This document shows, one piece after another, positions 10,966 to 21,671 of a stretch of DNA of 64,000 nt. The stretch's first letter is position 1, and every line of letters starts with the position of its first letter. The DNA is from Lotus japonicus. Its lineage: Eukaryota > Streptophyta > Magnoliopsida > Fabales > Fabaceae. The stretch covers positions 439,001 to 503,000 of the forward strand of contig NC_080045.1 of the NCBI RefSeq assembly GCF_012489685.1, written 5' to 3'. The notes under the pieces are model-generated. The model searched no databases. It saw only the letters and a program-made list of their open reading frames with translations, and was not told where the DNA came from. A program made the position numbers and the translations under genes.

Positions 10966-12231
10966 TGAAGGTGTGAAAAACGACTAAAAGGGGGGGGGGG
11001 GTTGAATATCGTTTTCAATATAAAAACTTTCCCTTTAAGATTTAAAGTAAATCTTTTCGGTTTCTCTAAGATAGATGGTGCAGCGGATAAAGATAGAGAG
11101 AAGAGAAAAGCACACAAGTATTTTATCCTGGTTCACTTGATAAATCCCTCAAGCTAATCCAGTCCACCCGTTAAGGTGATTTCTTCCTTCTTAGAATGAA
11201 GGCAATCCACTAATCAGATAATTGTTACAACTGCACTTGAAACCTACAAGTGACTAACAATACACTGACTTAGCTATCACTAAGATTCACTCTCTTAGTC
11301 TTCTCTAGGATCCGATCAACCTTGATCTCCTAAAGGAATCACCACTAAGATTCACTCTCTTAGTCTTCTTAAGGATACTGACCTACCCGGTCCCTTAAGG
11401 AAAATCAAACAACTGTTTGAGGTTGGTGTTTACAAAAGTTTGCTTCTAAATAAGCTGAGTGTAAACTAAATAAGAACAGATGAAGAAAGTAGAGGCTTGA
11501 ATCTTTTCTTGTATTGCAGCTCTTGATTTCTCTCACTCTTAGTCTTTCTTCTTTTCTTCAGCCTTTTATAGTCCAAGGTGCAAAGGATATTTCTGTTGAG
11601 AGAATATGACCGTTGGAGGGCATTTCTGGAACTTCCAGAACCTGCTGTGGCTGAACCTTGATAGGTAGGCTTTTCAGAATAGTACACTGCTCTTGTACTT
11701 CTCGATAGAGACATTTGCCTTTAACCATTGACTTCTGATCAGAGTTATGCTTCGTGTTGGAACTTGTGAAGCTTGGTGATCAGAGTCAGAGGGAAGCTTG
11801 GATCCTCTGACCTTCGTAACTTCTGCTTCTGGACCTTCAGAGCTTCTGAACCTTCAGAGCCTCTGGTCCCTCAGAGCTTCTGGTCTTCAGATCTTCTGAT
11901 CCTCAGATCTTCTGATCCTCTGATCTTCTGATCCTCTGATCCTCAGATCCTCTGATCTTCAGATCCTCTGATCTTCAGATCTTCTGATCTTCAGAGCTTC
12001 TGATCCTCTGATCTTCTGATCTTCAGAACTTCTGTTCTTCAGATCTTCTGATCCTCTGATCTTCTGATCTTCAGAACTTCTGACGAATATATCTTCTGGT
12101 GTCAGAATCAGAACCTGTTTGTCAAAACACTCAAGACAAACATTAGAGTATCATAGTTGTTCATCCACAAATAAATACTTGTTATCATCAAAACATAGAG
12201 TTGTACCACATGACCAAATCTTGATCTTACA
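10966..12231 (-). repeat. 3' LTR of SIRE-N
   Basis: Minus-strand termini TGTAAGATCAAG and CACACCTTCA; 1266 bp. Contains TATAAAAGG at 11572-11580 and a degenerate GATC/CTTCTGA repeat at 11816-12085. Confidence 0.9.
11816..12085. repeat. Short-unit tandem repeat in SIRE LTR
   Basis: About two dozen imperfect copies of a 10-12 bp unit such as CTTCTGATCCTCAGAT. On the minus (transcribed) strand it lies upstream of the TATA box, in U3. The same block recurs at 15666-15935, and a looser form (AGAAGTTCTGAAG type) at 36220-36460 in SIRE-B. Confidence 0.8.
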
Positions 12232-12246
12232 ATCTCCCCCTTTTTG
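12232..12246 (-). promoter_or_regulatory. Polypurine tract of SIRE-N
   Basis: Minus-strand AAAAAGGGGGAGAT lies directly before the 3' LTR start TGTAAG. This is the expected primer site for plus-strand DNA synthesis and confirms the LTR boundary. Confidence 0.8.
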
Positions 12247-12784
12247 ATGATGACAAAACCATGTATTTTGATGAACAACTCTAAACAAATAAACTGAATA
12301 CACTCAGAGTATAAGGTATCAGAGTTAAAACTTATCCTGATGTGTATAGTTTATCTTGCTCCTTCTGAATCCAAGTCTCGTGCTTGATTCTGAGCTAAGC
12401 TCCCCCTGAATCTAATACTTAATATCAACGTTAGTAAAGTCTAGATTCTGAGCTAAATGATGTAGGAGTTGATGTAGGAGTTGAGTTGTCAAGATACTAT
12501 AAGTTCTCCCCCTTTTTGTCATAAGCAAAAAGAATGAAGGTGGAAAAAAAATAGTAAGAGTAAAAGACGAAATACTCCCCCTCAGAAGTAATACCAAGGG
12601 ATACTTGGCTTCTGATTAGCATATCTTCTGATGAGAGCAGAAGTGTGGTTCTGGTGACATCTCCGTTCTGGACAAAATTTCATCTTCAGATACTTCAGAA
12701 TGAGAAGCTAGGAACCTACTCTTCTTCTGATGACGCAAGTCAGAAGTTGTAGTAGCATCTTCTGATGTTGTTGCTTCTGGTTCG

Positions 12785-13109
12785 TCAAGTTCTGAGTCTT
12801 TGTTTCTTTCTGAAACGGTCATGCTCATCTCTGCAAGCTTTTTCAGCTAGCTTTGACTTGTCAGAGTCAAGCTTATCATTAATTCTAACATGAATAGCGT
12901 TCAGAATATCAACAGAGGGGTTCATATCAAAAACCAATGATTCCTTGACCAAATCTTGCTCTACTGATGCCTCCAAGATCAACTTCACCTTCAGGTTCAA
13001 GTTTTGGATCTTGGGACATATGCCTTTCTCCCGTCATGTGTTGCTTGCATCCACTGTCCAGGTTCCACGGTTGGAGTTTCGATGGACCTATTGAAGATAT
13101 CTGCAACAT
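12785..13109 (-). pseudogene. Remnant of pol in SIRE-N (protease start joined to later pol)
   Basis: The frame at 13109 opens MLQISSIGPSKLQPW and keeps the protease-type LDSGC and HMTGER block. It then changes within about 60 codons to unrelated wording; sequence near 12830-12900 (INDKLDSDKSKLAEK) matches the region just after integrase in SIRE-B (DDKLDSDQSKLVEK). Everything between, including the integrase core, is gone, and RT and RNase H are also absent. The remaining internal DNA (12247-12784) has only short Ser/Glu-rich frames and no domain I recognise. Confidence 0.7.
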
Positions 13110-14742
13110 ATATAATCTTATCCCTAGGTACCCACTTTCTGGGTCCTTTCTTGTTAGTTAGCCCAGAAGTTCTGACAACTTTGGGTCTTTCAACAGGATA
13201 ATATAAAGGAATTTTAGCATGATATTTTGACATAGAGAAAGTTCCTTTTATAAGAGGAGGTTTAGCAGCTTCAGCAGATACAGGGTCAGGCAATATGGTA
13301 CTAGAGGGAACAAAGCATTCATACAAAGATTTAGCTTTAGGCACAGAGGGCTCATTTCTAATTGGTTTAGAATAGCCAATGCCATGCATTCCATTTCTGC
13401 TTACGCCATAGATCATAGAAGCCATTAAGCTTCTATCTACGCTTTTAGCTAGGAATCTTTGAAAAGATTTTTCATACTTAGATTCATGCTTACTATCAGA
13501 GGCATCGCAGGCAATAACTTCTTCTAACTTAGCAATTTGATTCTTAAGCACAGAGTTAGAATTAACTAAAGCATGGTTATCATTTTTCAAATCAGATATG
13601 ATTTTCTCATGTTCAGAAGAAGTTTCAGAGGCAGCAGAGAAATTCTTTTTCAACCTTTTATGCTTAGTCAAGAGAGAGTTATATTTATCCATAATTTCAG
13701 ACAAAGCATCTTTAAGTTCAGAAGTTGAGAAAGAATCAAATACCTCATTTTCATCGTCAGAGTCTGTATCTCCTTCTGATTCTGAGTCAGAGTCAACAGC
13801 TTCCTTTGATTCTGCTCCTTTGTCTTTGACAATAGCTATGAGTCCTTGAACTTCACCATCATAGTCAACATCCTCTGACTCTGATTCGTCAAAAGTCACC
13901 ATCAGACTCTTCTTGGTCTTGAAATGCTTCTTTGACCTTTCGTCCTTTGATGAGCCTTTGTATTTGCTCTGCCTGTGCTTCCAGATGCAGTTGAACTTTC
14001 TGGATATCAGAGTCAGCTCATCTTCATCAGAATCTTCTGATGCTTCTTCAGATTCTTCTGCTTCAGCTTGGAGAGCTTTTGACTTCTCAGATTTAGCCTT
14101 CTCAGAGCGCTTCAGCTCATGGCATTTCAGTATGCTGATGAGTTCTTCTAAACTCATAAGCTCAACATCTCTTGTAAGCTCTATTGAAGTCACTAAAGGC
14201 ATCCAGCTTTCAGGAAGACTTCTGATGACCCTTATGACATGATCTTTTGTAGTGTAGCTTTTGTTGAGAGGTCTTATTCCAGCAATAATCAACTGGAATC
14301 TGGAAAACATATCTTCAATGGATTCGTCAGTTTCCATTTGGAAGGATTCATATTGCTGGATCAAAGACAGTGCCTTTGATTCTTTCACTTTCTTGTTTCC
14401 TTCATGAGACATCTTCAAGGATTCAAAGATGCACTTAGCGGAATCACGATCAGTAATTTTCACATATTCTTCATATGAAATGGCACTTTGCAGAATAGCT
14501 CTTGATCGGTGATGATTTCTGAACTCCTTCTTTTGATCTTCACTCATCTTCTCCCTTGGGATCTTTACACCATGTTTATCAACAGGAGGGGTGTAGCCAT
14601 CAACAACAAAATCCCAGAGATCAGGATCAAAGCCAAGAAAGAAGCTTTCGATTCTGTCTTTCCAGAAATCAAATCTCTGACCATCAAAGATAGGTGGTCT
14701 TGCACTATATTGATATTTGCTCGTAGTAGTGGTGGAATCCAT
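12997..14742 (-). CDS. Gag of SIRE-N, intact ORF lacking the zinc knuckle
   Basis: 581 codons starting MDSTTTTSKYQYSARPPIFD. The N-terminal copia gag domain is complete (DFWKDRIESFFLGFDPDLWD; MSHEGNKKVKESKALSLIQQ). An acidic Ser/Glu/Asp-rich middle and a long coiled-coil-like segment follow. Compared with the 636-codon gag at 37300-39210 it lacks about 40 residues including the whole CCHC knuckle: KYKGSSKDERSKKHFKTKK runs straight through. Its end overlaps the next pol-like frame, as in the other copies. The missing knuckle suggests altered RNA binding or dependence on gag from other copies. The start ATG is the first in frame after the primer site. Confidence 0.8.
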   Translation of the reverse strand: MDSTTTTSKYQYSARPPIFDGQRFDFWKDRIESFFLGFDPDLWDFVVDGYTPPVDKHGVKIPREKMSEDQKKEFRNHHRSRAILQSAISYEEYVKITDRDSAKCIFESLKMSHEGNKKVKESKALSLIQQYESFQMETDESIEDMFSRFQLIIAGIRPLNKSYTTKDHVIRVIRSLPESWMPLVTSIELTRDVELMSLEELISILKCHELKRSEKAKSEKSKALQAEAEESEEASEDSDEDELTLISRKFNCIWKHRQSKYKGSSKDERSKKHFKTKKSLMVTFDESESEDVDYDGEVQGLIAIVKDKGAESKEAVDSDSESEGDTDSDDENEVFDSFSTSELKDALSEIMDKYNSLLTKHKRLKKNFSAASETSSEHEKIISDLKNDNHALVNSNSVLKNQIAKLEEVIACDASDSKHESKYEKSFQRFLAKSVDRSLMASMIYGVSRNGMHGIGYSKPIRNEPSVPKAKSLYECFVPSSTILPDPVSAEAAKPPLIKGTFSMSKYHAKIPLYYPVERPKVVRTSGLTNKKGPRKWVPRDKIIYVADIFNRSIETPTVEPGQWMQATHDGRKAYVPRSKT

Positions 14743-14802
14743 GAGTTTTTCACACTGGCCCGGATCTACTGAACACTGTTAAGTGTGGTAATCAGAACTT
14801 GC

Positions 14803-14814
14803 GCTCTGATACCA
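14803..14814 (-). promoter_or_regulatory. Primer binding site of SIRE-N (initiator tRNA-Met type)
   Basis: Minus-strand TGGTATCAGAGC starts two bases after the 5' LTR end. This is complementary to the 3' end of plant initiator methionine tRNA, the usual copia primer. Confidence 0.85.
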
Positions 14815-14816
14815 AT

Positions 14817-16081
14817 TGAAGGTGTGAAAAACGACTAAAAGGGGGGGGGGGTTGAATATCGTTTTCAATATAAAAACTTTCCCTTTAAGATTTAAAGTAA
14901 ATCTTTTCGGTTTCTCTAAGATAGATGGTGCAGCGGATAAAGATAGAGAGAAGAGAAAAGCACACAAGTATTTTATCCTGGTTCACTTGATAAATCCCTC
15001 AAGCTAATCCAGTCCACCCGTTAAGGTGATTTCTTCCTTCTTAGAATGAAGGCAATCCACTAATCAGATAATTGTTACAACTGCACTTGAAACCTACAAG
15101 TGACTAACAATACACTGACTTAGCTATCACTAAGATTCACTCTCTTAGTCTTCTCTAGGATCCGATCAACCTTGATCTCCTAAAGGAATCACCACTAAGA
15201 TTCACTCTCTTAGTCTTCTTAAGGATACTGACCTACCCGGTCCCTTAAGGAAAATCAAACAACTGTTTGAGGTTGGTGTTTACAAAAGTTTGCTTCTAAA
15301 TAAGCTGAGTGTAAACTAAATAAGAACAGATGAAGAAAGTAGAGGCTTGAATCTTTTCTTGTATTGCAGCTCTTGATTTCTCTCACTCTTAGTCTTTCTT
15401 CTTTTCTTCAGCCTTTTATAGTCCAAGGTGCAAAGGATATTTCTGTTGAGAGAATATGACCGTTGGAGGGCATTTCTGGAACTTCCAGAACCTGCTGTGG
15501 CTGAACCTTGATAGGTAGGCTTTTCAGAATAGTACACTGCTCTTGTACTTCTCGATAGAGACATTTGCCTTTAACCATTGACTTCTGATCAGAGTTATGC
15601 TTCGTGTTGGAACTTGTGAAGCTTGGTGATCAGAGTCAGAGGGAAGCTTGGATCCTCTGACCTTCGTAACTTCTGCTTCTGGACCTTCAGAGCTTCTGAA
15701 CCTTCAGAGCCTCTGGTCCCTCAGAGCTTCTGGTCTTCAGATCTTCTGATCCTCAGATCTTCTGATCCTCTGATCTTCTGATCCTCTGATCCTCAGATCC
15801 TCTGATCTTCAGATCCTCTGATCTTCAGATCTTCTGATCTTCAGAGCTTCTGATCCTCTGATCTTCTGATCTTCAGAACTTCTGTTCTTCAGATCTTCTG
15901 ATCCTCTGATCTTCTGATCTTCAGAACTTCTGACGAATATATCTTCTGGTGTCAGAATCAGAACCTGTTTGTCAAAACACTCAAGACAAACATTAGAGTA
16001 TCATAGTTGTTCATCCACAAATAAATACTTGTTATCATCAAAACATAGAGTTGTACCACATGACCAAATCTTGATCTTACA
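14817..16081 (-). repeat. 5' LTR of SIRE-N
   Basis: 1265 bp, matching the other LTR by eye except for one G in the run at about 14841. TATA-like TATAAAAGG at 15412-15420 on the minus strand is the likely promoter. Tandem block at 15666-15935. Confidence 0.9.
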
Positions 16082-17691
16082 TACAACATATATATATACC
16101 CCCTTTATCGCATGTTGATTGTATATCTATTGTATTCTGTAAGTTGACCCTAGCACCTTGGCTTTGTTTGTATGTTTGTGTTTGGGCGGTCGGCCTGCTG
16201 CCAGGCGTCCGTCAGCCGGTTCGTGATGATTCGTTGTGCGGGAAAGACCCGGAGCGAAATGACTATTACTAAAGCTTTCGACGAGGACCCGGACTACATG
16301 CCTGATCGAGGGAGGGTCGATGATAGTAGTGTGGGATATGGGTGGTTAGAGTCTTTTGAGTTGGTTGTTACTGTAATAGCTCTGATTCGTTTTGCTTTTG
16401 GGACAGGGTAGGTTCCCGACGCATGGCTTTTGTGTGGTTCTCTTACCGAGGGATCACAGTGAGTCAGTCGGACCATAGGGGTCTTTGCTTAGGCCATTTT
16501 GAGGCCGACTTTCTCCTAGTGGTTTGTAATTATAATTTTTCTCACTTACACTTCTGGGTCTGTATATATTTGCCTACGGGCACACTGCTTTGGAGCCACT
16601 GCGAGTGCGCGTGACGTGGAAGTGCAGCTGAGGTTGTACATATCTATATTTGATGTAAATTGGTTAGTTTAGTGGTTGGGCTATGTCTTTATTTTCTATT
16701 GCTTGATTTAAAAGGAATCAAATGGAAAAAAAATTACCTGTTTTCCGCGTAGAGTTATTTTTGGTTACTAAAGTGACACCTGGAAGTCGGGGTGTTACAG
16801 AGAAACCCTCACCGGTTGGTTTTCCAGCTTGCTCCTCCAAGTTTCCTTCACAATCCTCCTCTTGAACTTCACAAAGTTCTTCAAACGAACCTTAGGACAA
16901 ATCATAGAAATCTAGCACAAAGAGTCCGAAGCTCAGCAAACAATACGCACTAGGGTTACACGAAACATTACAAACTCCTACGTACGAAAATCTAACGCGT
17001 TAAGACAAGTTTTCGAAAAAACGAAATTCCCTCCCCCCTTGATGGAGCTCTCGGCCACTTTCCCTAATTAGGGGGGTCGATTTTTCTTCGATCAAACTTG
17101 GTTCCTGGGTGATCATTAGCCGTAACTAAGACGGTTTTAAGCTCAGAAAAATTTTCGGATCAAAAACTGTCACAGGGGTATTTTGGTCATTATATTCAGC
17201 TCAGAATTTCAAAACTGGATTTTCGAAAAACAAATTGGATGGGTACGTCAACAACGACGTTTATGACAACTAATCCTACTAGCACTAAGCTAAGTCGTGA
17301 ATTTTCAGCTTAAAGAACGAAACTTTACCCAGAAATGGGTTTTTCCAACAGAAATGGATCCCGGCGGCATTTCGTCGACATTCGGCAAAATGTAATCTGC
17401 TAAACACGGTCAGGAGCATGCAGGGAATATGTTTAGACACTAAAATCAGCTTATTTGGACAGTTTTACAAAAAGCTCAAAACTTTGAGCACAGAAAGACA
17501 TAGAAGAAGTCGACATAAACGACGATCAGAAGTGAGATATGGTATTCCTACCTCGAGGTCTTCGATTAGCAACGAACTGTGCGGCAAACGGGCAAGAAAC
17601 GGCGAAAATCAAATCCTCCTCTTCTCTCCTTGAAGCTCGCGGGTTTGGGTATGGAATGGGTGAGTTTTTTGAAAATTTTTCATTTTCCCGC

Positions 17692-17699
17692 TATTTATA
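17692..17699 (-). promoter_or_regulatory. TATA box of minus solo LTR
   Basis: Minus-strand TATAAATA in the context CCTATAAATAGCGGG, matching the plus solo LTR (8742) and comparable to TATATATA at 45414-45421 in the third LTR of this type. Confidence 0.6.
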
Positions 17700-18403
17700 G
17701 GTTTTGGAAAATTTTGAAAAATGATAATTTCGCGATTCCGATTTTTCCTGCGTATTCCTCGGAGAATTCTAAGATAGGTTCTGGCGACAGAATTCCATAA
17801 CTCAAAACAGGTTTCTTGGAATTTAACCAAACGATCAAAAGTCGATGTAAATCGGTTTTACCCGAAAACTACTTTTTGCAGTTGATGTCGGATGGGAAAA
17901 CTTTGTTCTGAAGAAAGATTAGAAATAACGAGAGAAATAGGCATCGCGGGTGGAATCTTCATTTGAAGCTCCGAATAGATAAAGTCTTCATCGTCCGTAG
18001 ATTTTAGGGTTTCTAAACTACCAGGGTTTCGGTTTCGGAAAACTTCCGAGTATTGGAATTTGGCGTTCGTACATTCCAGGGTTTCGCATCGAAACGCTTG
18101 TTTAGAGACGATCAAGAGAAGTTCTAACATTTCTCTGAAGATTTTTGGAATTAGTTTCCGTCGTGTCTTAAGATATAATTTAGCTATTTACTAGCGTTCT
18201 TGACCTAGGTTTAAGCGAATACTAATCGTGTTATAACTTTTATTGACTTTGATACAATCCTTAGCTTTTTCCTGAACTTCCTCCTTCACAAATTTGTTCT
18301 ATTCAATAAACACTTGTTCAGGTTTTCCTTCACGTTACATTAAATTAATCGTGAAAAGAAATTTTATTCGATTTATTCCAAACTTAAAAACTTGGGTCTC
18401 ACA

Positions 18404-20773
18404 GGGAGACCATTCTTAGCCACTGGTGAGGCTGAGATTAAAGTGGCTAAGGGAACTCTAACTTTGAAAGTAGGTGAAGATGAGGTCCTCTTCAATATTT
18501 TTGACTCTTTGAAACACCGAGCGGATGATGAAGTTTTTCGGTGTGAAGTGGTTGATGAGCTTGTGTGTGAAGAGTTTGTTAGGATATCTATTAAGGACCC
18601 TTTGGAAACAACAATCATGGAGGGTTTAGAGATAGGGGACCAAAATCTTGAGAGAGAACTTGATTCTTTGTTCCATGAGGTGAATGCTACTCTATTTCAA
18701 TTAGAATCTGTCTCATCTCTTGCCACCAAAAGCATTTGGAAAGAAGAATTAACTAGGGATGAGGAGATTCCAATTGAGGAGAAGAGTGAGCTCAAGCTAC
18801 TCCCTTCCTCTCTCTAATATGCTTATCTTGAGGAAGGTGAGAATAAACCTGTTATTTTGAGTAGTGCTCTAACCCCCTTGGAAGAGGAGAAACTCCTCAG
18901 AGTTTTGAGGGAGCATAAGTCAGCTTTGGGTTGGACTATTGATGATATCAAAGGGATTAGCCCTGCGATATGCATGCATAAAATTTTGTTAGAAGAAAAT
19001 TACAAACCTATAGTCCAACCTCAAAGAAGACTTAACCCTTCCATGAAGGATGTGGTGAGGAAAGAGATAATTAAATTGCTTGATGCAGGTGTGATTTATC
19101 CAATTTCGGATAGTGAATGGGTAAGTCCCGTTCAAGTGGTTCCCAAGAAAGGAGGCATCACTGTGGTTGCCAATGAGAACAATGAGTTGATTCCCACTCG
19201 TCAAGTGACGAAGTGGAGGGTTTGTATTGACTATCGAAGGCTGAATTCGGTAACTAGAAAGGATCACTTTCCTTTGCCCTTCATAGATCAAATGCTGGAT
19301 AAGTTGGCTGGGCATCAATACTACTGTTTTCTTGATGGCTATTCCGGGTACAACCAAATTTGTGTTGCACCGGAAGACCAAGAGAAGACGGCATTCACTT
19401 GCCCTTACGGCGTGTTTGCTTATAAGAGAATGCCATTTGGGCTTTGCAATGCCCCAGCTACTTTCCAAAGGTGTATGTTTTCTATTTTCTCTGACTTGAT
19501 AGAGACTTGCATCGAGATTTTTATGGACGACTTCTCTGTTTTTGGTCCAAATTTTGATGCTTGTCTAGGGAATTTAGCCTTGGTTTTGAAAAGATGTCAA
19601 GAGACCAACTTGGTCTTGAATTGGGAGAAATGCCATTTCATGGTTAGGGATGGCATAGTTCTTGGACACAAGGTGTCCGAAAAGGGGATTGAGGTTGATA
19701 AAGCTAAGATTGAAGTCATTGAAAAGCTCCTTCCCCCGACTAACATCAAGGGTATTAGGAGTTTCCTCGGGCATGCTGGATTTTATAGGCGGTTTATTAA
19801 GGACTTTTCCAAATTAGCTAAGCCTATGACCAACTTGCTTGAGAAGGAAGCACCTTTTACTTTTGATGAGAATTGTTTGAAAGCGTTTGAGTCTATTAAA
19901 AAGAGTTTAGTGACAGCCCCGGTAATTGTTGCTCCGGATTGGTCTCTACCATTTGAAATCATGTGTGATGCTAGTGATCTAGCTTTAGGGGCTGTCTTGT
20001 GTCAAAAGAAAGAAAGAGTGTTGTATGTGATATACTATGCAAGTAGAGTGTTGAATGAGGCCCAAAGGAACTACACTACAACTGAAAAAGAGTTGTTGGG
20101 TGTAGTCTTTGCCTGTGAAAAGTTTAGGCCTTACATCTTGGGTTTTAAAGTAATTGTTCATACTTACCATGCTGCTTTGAGGCATTTGTTTGCTAAACAG
20201 GACTCTAAGCCAAGGTTGATCCGATGGGTCTTACTCCTTCAAGAGTTTGACCTTGAGATTATTGACCGGAGAGGTAAGGACAACGGCGTTGCGGACCATT
20301 TATCAAGATTGGAAGGTGGGGCGAGCAGCCCAATACCTATTCAAGAAGAGTTCCCGGATGAGAAACTCCTAGCTGTTTCCACCGAGGAACCCCTACCCTG
20401 GTATGTACATTTTTCTAATTTCCGTGTTGCTGGACTTATCCCCCATGACTTGACATGGCAGCAAAAGAAAAAATTTCTGGATGATGCGAAATCTTACCTC
20501 TGGGATAACCCTTTCCTTTTCAAAGTTTGTTCTGATGGAGTCATTAGAAGGTGTATCCCAGAAGTTGATTTTGAGAAAATTCTTTGGCATTGCCATGGAT
20601 CAAGTTATGGTGGACATTTTAGTGGGAAGAGGACCGCTGCTAAGGTTCTCCAAAGTGGTTTCTATTGGCCTACGCTGCATAGGGATAGTAGAGCTTTTGT
20701 TGAGAGTTGTGATAGATGTCAACGAACTGGTAACATCTCAAGGAGAAATGAGATGCCCCTAAAAAGAAATTGA
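18404..20773 (+). pseudogene. Athila-like pol: protease end, RT, RNase H, integrase N-terminus
   Basis: The protease resumes right after the LTR insertion (18404). TAA at 18815-18817 interrupts the frame; the same frame continues from 18857. RT blocks: [40 protein letters not shown] (the catalytic DD present, with Phe in the usual Tyr position). RNase [13 protein letters not shown] and TTEKELLGV are present, but the third block reads HTYHAAL where the family normally has HTDHAAL. The integrase zinc region ([11 protein letters not shown] ... CDRCQRTG) follows about 20590-20740. The frame stops at 20771-20773 just before the integrase core, which continues in a different frame. RT and RNase H would copy element RNA to DNA; this copy cannot. 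Confidence 0.88.
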
Positions 20774-20774
20774 G

Positions 20775-21671
20775 TTGTTTGATGTCTGGAGCATCGATTT
20801 CATGGGACCTTTCCCACCTTCTTTTGGTTGCCAGTATATTTTAGTGGCTGTTGATTATGTTTCCAAGTGGGTTGAAGTCGCTGCACTCTCAACAAATGAC
20901 TCTAAGGTGGTGGTTTCTTTTCTAAAAAAGAACATTTTTACTAGGTTTGGTGTTCCTAGGGCAATTATAAGTGATGGGGGTACCCACTTTTGCAACAGAG
21001 CTTTCGAGTCTCTCTTGGAAAAATATGGTGTAAAGCACAAAGTGTCTACCCCCTATCACCCCCAAACTGGTGGGCAAGTGGAGATTTCTAATCGGGAGTT
21101 AAAACATATTCTTGAAAAGGTGGTGGATTCTTCCAGAAAGGATTGGTCAAGGAAACATGGCGATGCTTTATGGGCCTATCGAACCGCTTTTAAAACTCCG
21201 ATTGGTACTTCTCCTTTCCACTTAGTTTTTGGGAAAGCATGTCACTTACCTGTGGAGTTAGAACACAAGGCCTATTGGGCCATAAGGAAATTGAATTTTG
21301 ATTGGAATGTTGCTAGCGAGAAGAGACTCTTGCAATTGAATGAGCTTGATGAGTTTCGACTCCGAGCTTATGAGAGTGCTAGCATCTACAAGGAAAAAAC
21401 AAAGAAGTGGCATGATAGAAAAATTTTGAATAGGGAATTTGTCTCAGGGCAATTGGTGCTACTCCTCAATTCTAGATTGAGACTCTTCCCTGGGAAACTT
21501 AAGTCTAGATGGTCTGGACCCTTTGTGGTCAAGAGGGTGTTTCCTCATGGTGCTGTTGAGGTTGAGAACCCAGAGACCAAGAACACTTTCACCGTGAATG
21601 GACAGAGGTTGAAAGTGTACCATGGTGGTGAGGTGCTGAAGTTGGAAACCATGTTTTTCAAACCTCCTTGA
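20775..21671 (+). pseudogene. Athila-like integrase core and C-terminus
   Basis: 298 codons open in another frame from the preceding RT. The catalytic triad context is visible: [20 protein letters not shown] and [12 protein letters not shown], giving D, D and E. C-terminal [16 protein letters not shown] is typical of the gypsy integrase C-terminal domain. The frame change at about 20765-20775 breaks the polyprotein. It ends at TGA 21669-21671 after MFFKPP, close to the usual Athila pol end. Confidence 0.85.

Larger units (their letters stand above)
10966..16081 (-). mobile_element. Short SIRE-like derivative without pol (SIRE-N)
   Basis: Two LTRs (14817-16081 is 5', 10966-12231 is 3' on the minus strand) flank 2.6 kb of internal DNA. 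Target duplication TACAA at 10961-10965 and 16082-16086. The LTRs appear identical by eye apart from the length of one G run (12 against 11). The internal region has a primer binding site, a gag ORF, a scrap of protease and pol C-terminal sequence, and a polypurine tract, but no integrase core, RT or RNase H. It is complete at both ends, so it is a real insertion, yet cannot be autonomous. Confidence 0.9.
8051..16799 (+). mobile_element. Solo LTR, plus strand, nested in the minus-strand solo LTR
   Basis: Starts TGTAAGACCTGG and ends GGGGTGTTACA. Flanks are GAGAA at 8046-8050 and GAGAA at 16800-16804. Its own length without the SIRE-N insert is about 3.63 kb. It belongs to the same broad LTR type as the host LTR (same termini, same TATA context, alignable stretches around the GACAGGGTAGGT block) but is clearly diverged and oppositely oriented. 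There is no internal region, so it is a solo LTR. Confidence 0.87.
5511..18403 (-). mobile_element. Solo LTR, Tekay-like, minus strand, 5-bp target duplication
   Basis: Starts TGTAACACCCC and ends GGGTCTCACA on the plus strand. Flanks are GGGAG at 5506-5510 and GGGAG at 18404-18408. Without its own insert (8051-16804) it is about 4.14 kb and is colinear with the 3.89-kb LTR at 42249-46139. No internal gag or pol is present, so it is a solo LTR produced by LTR-LTR recombination. It lies in the Athila protease gene. Promoter TATA at 17692-17699 (minus). The second half from 16805 holds U3; 5511-8050 holds the long R/U5 part. Confidence 0.88.

Noticed and set aside
10985..11001. Run of 12 G as a possible G-quadruplex or telomere-like sequence
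   Set aside because: It is a homopolymer at the end of the SIRE LTR, with 11 G in the partner; length slippage explains it.
11816..12085. Heat-shock elements in the SIRE LTR repeats
   Set aside because: The GAA and TTC half sites are not spaced in the nGAAnnTTCn pattern consistently, so I do not claim them.
14803..14816. tRNA gene
   Set aside because: Only the 3'-end complement of initiator tRNA-Met is present; it is a primer binding site.
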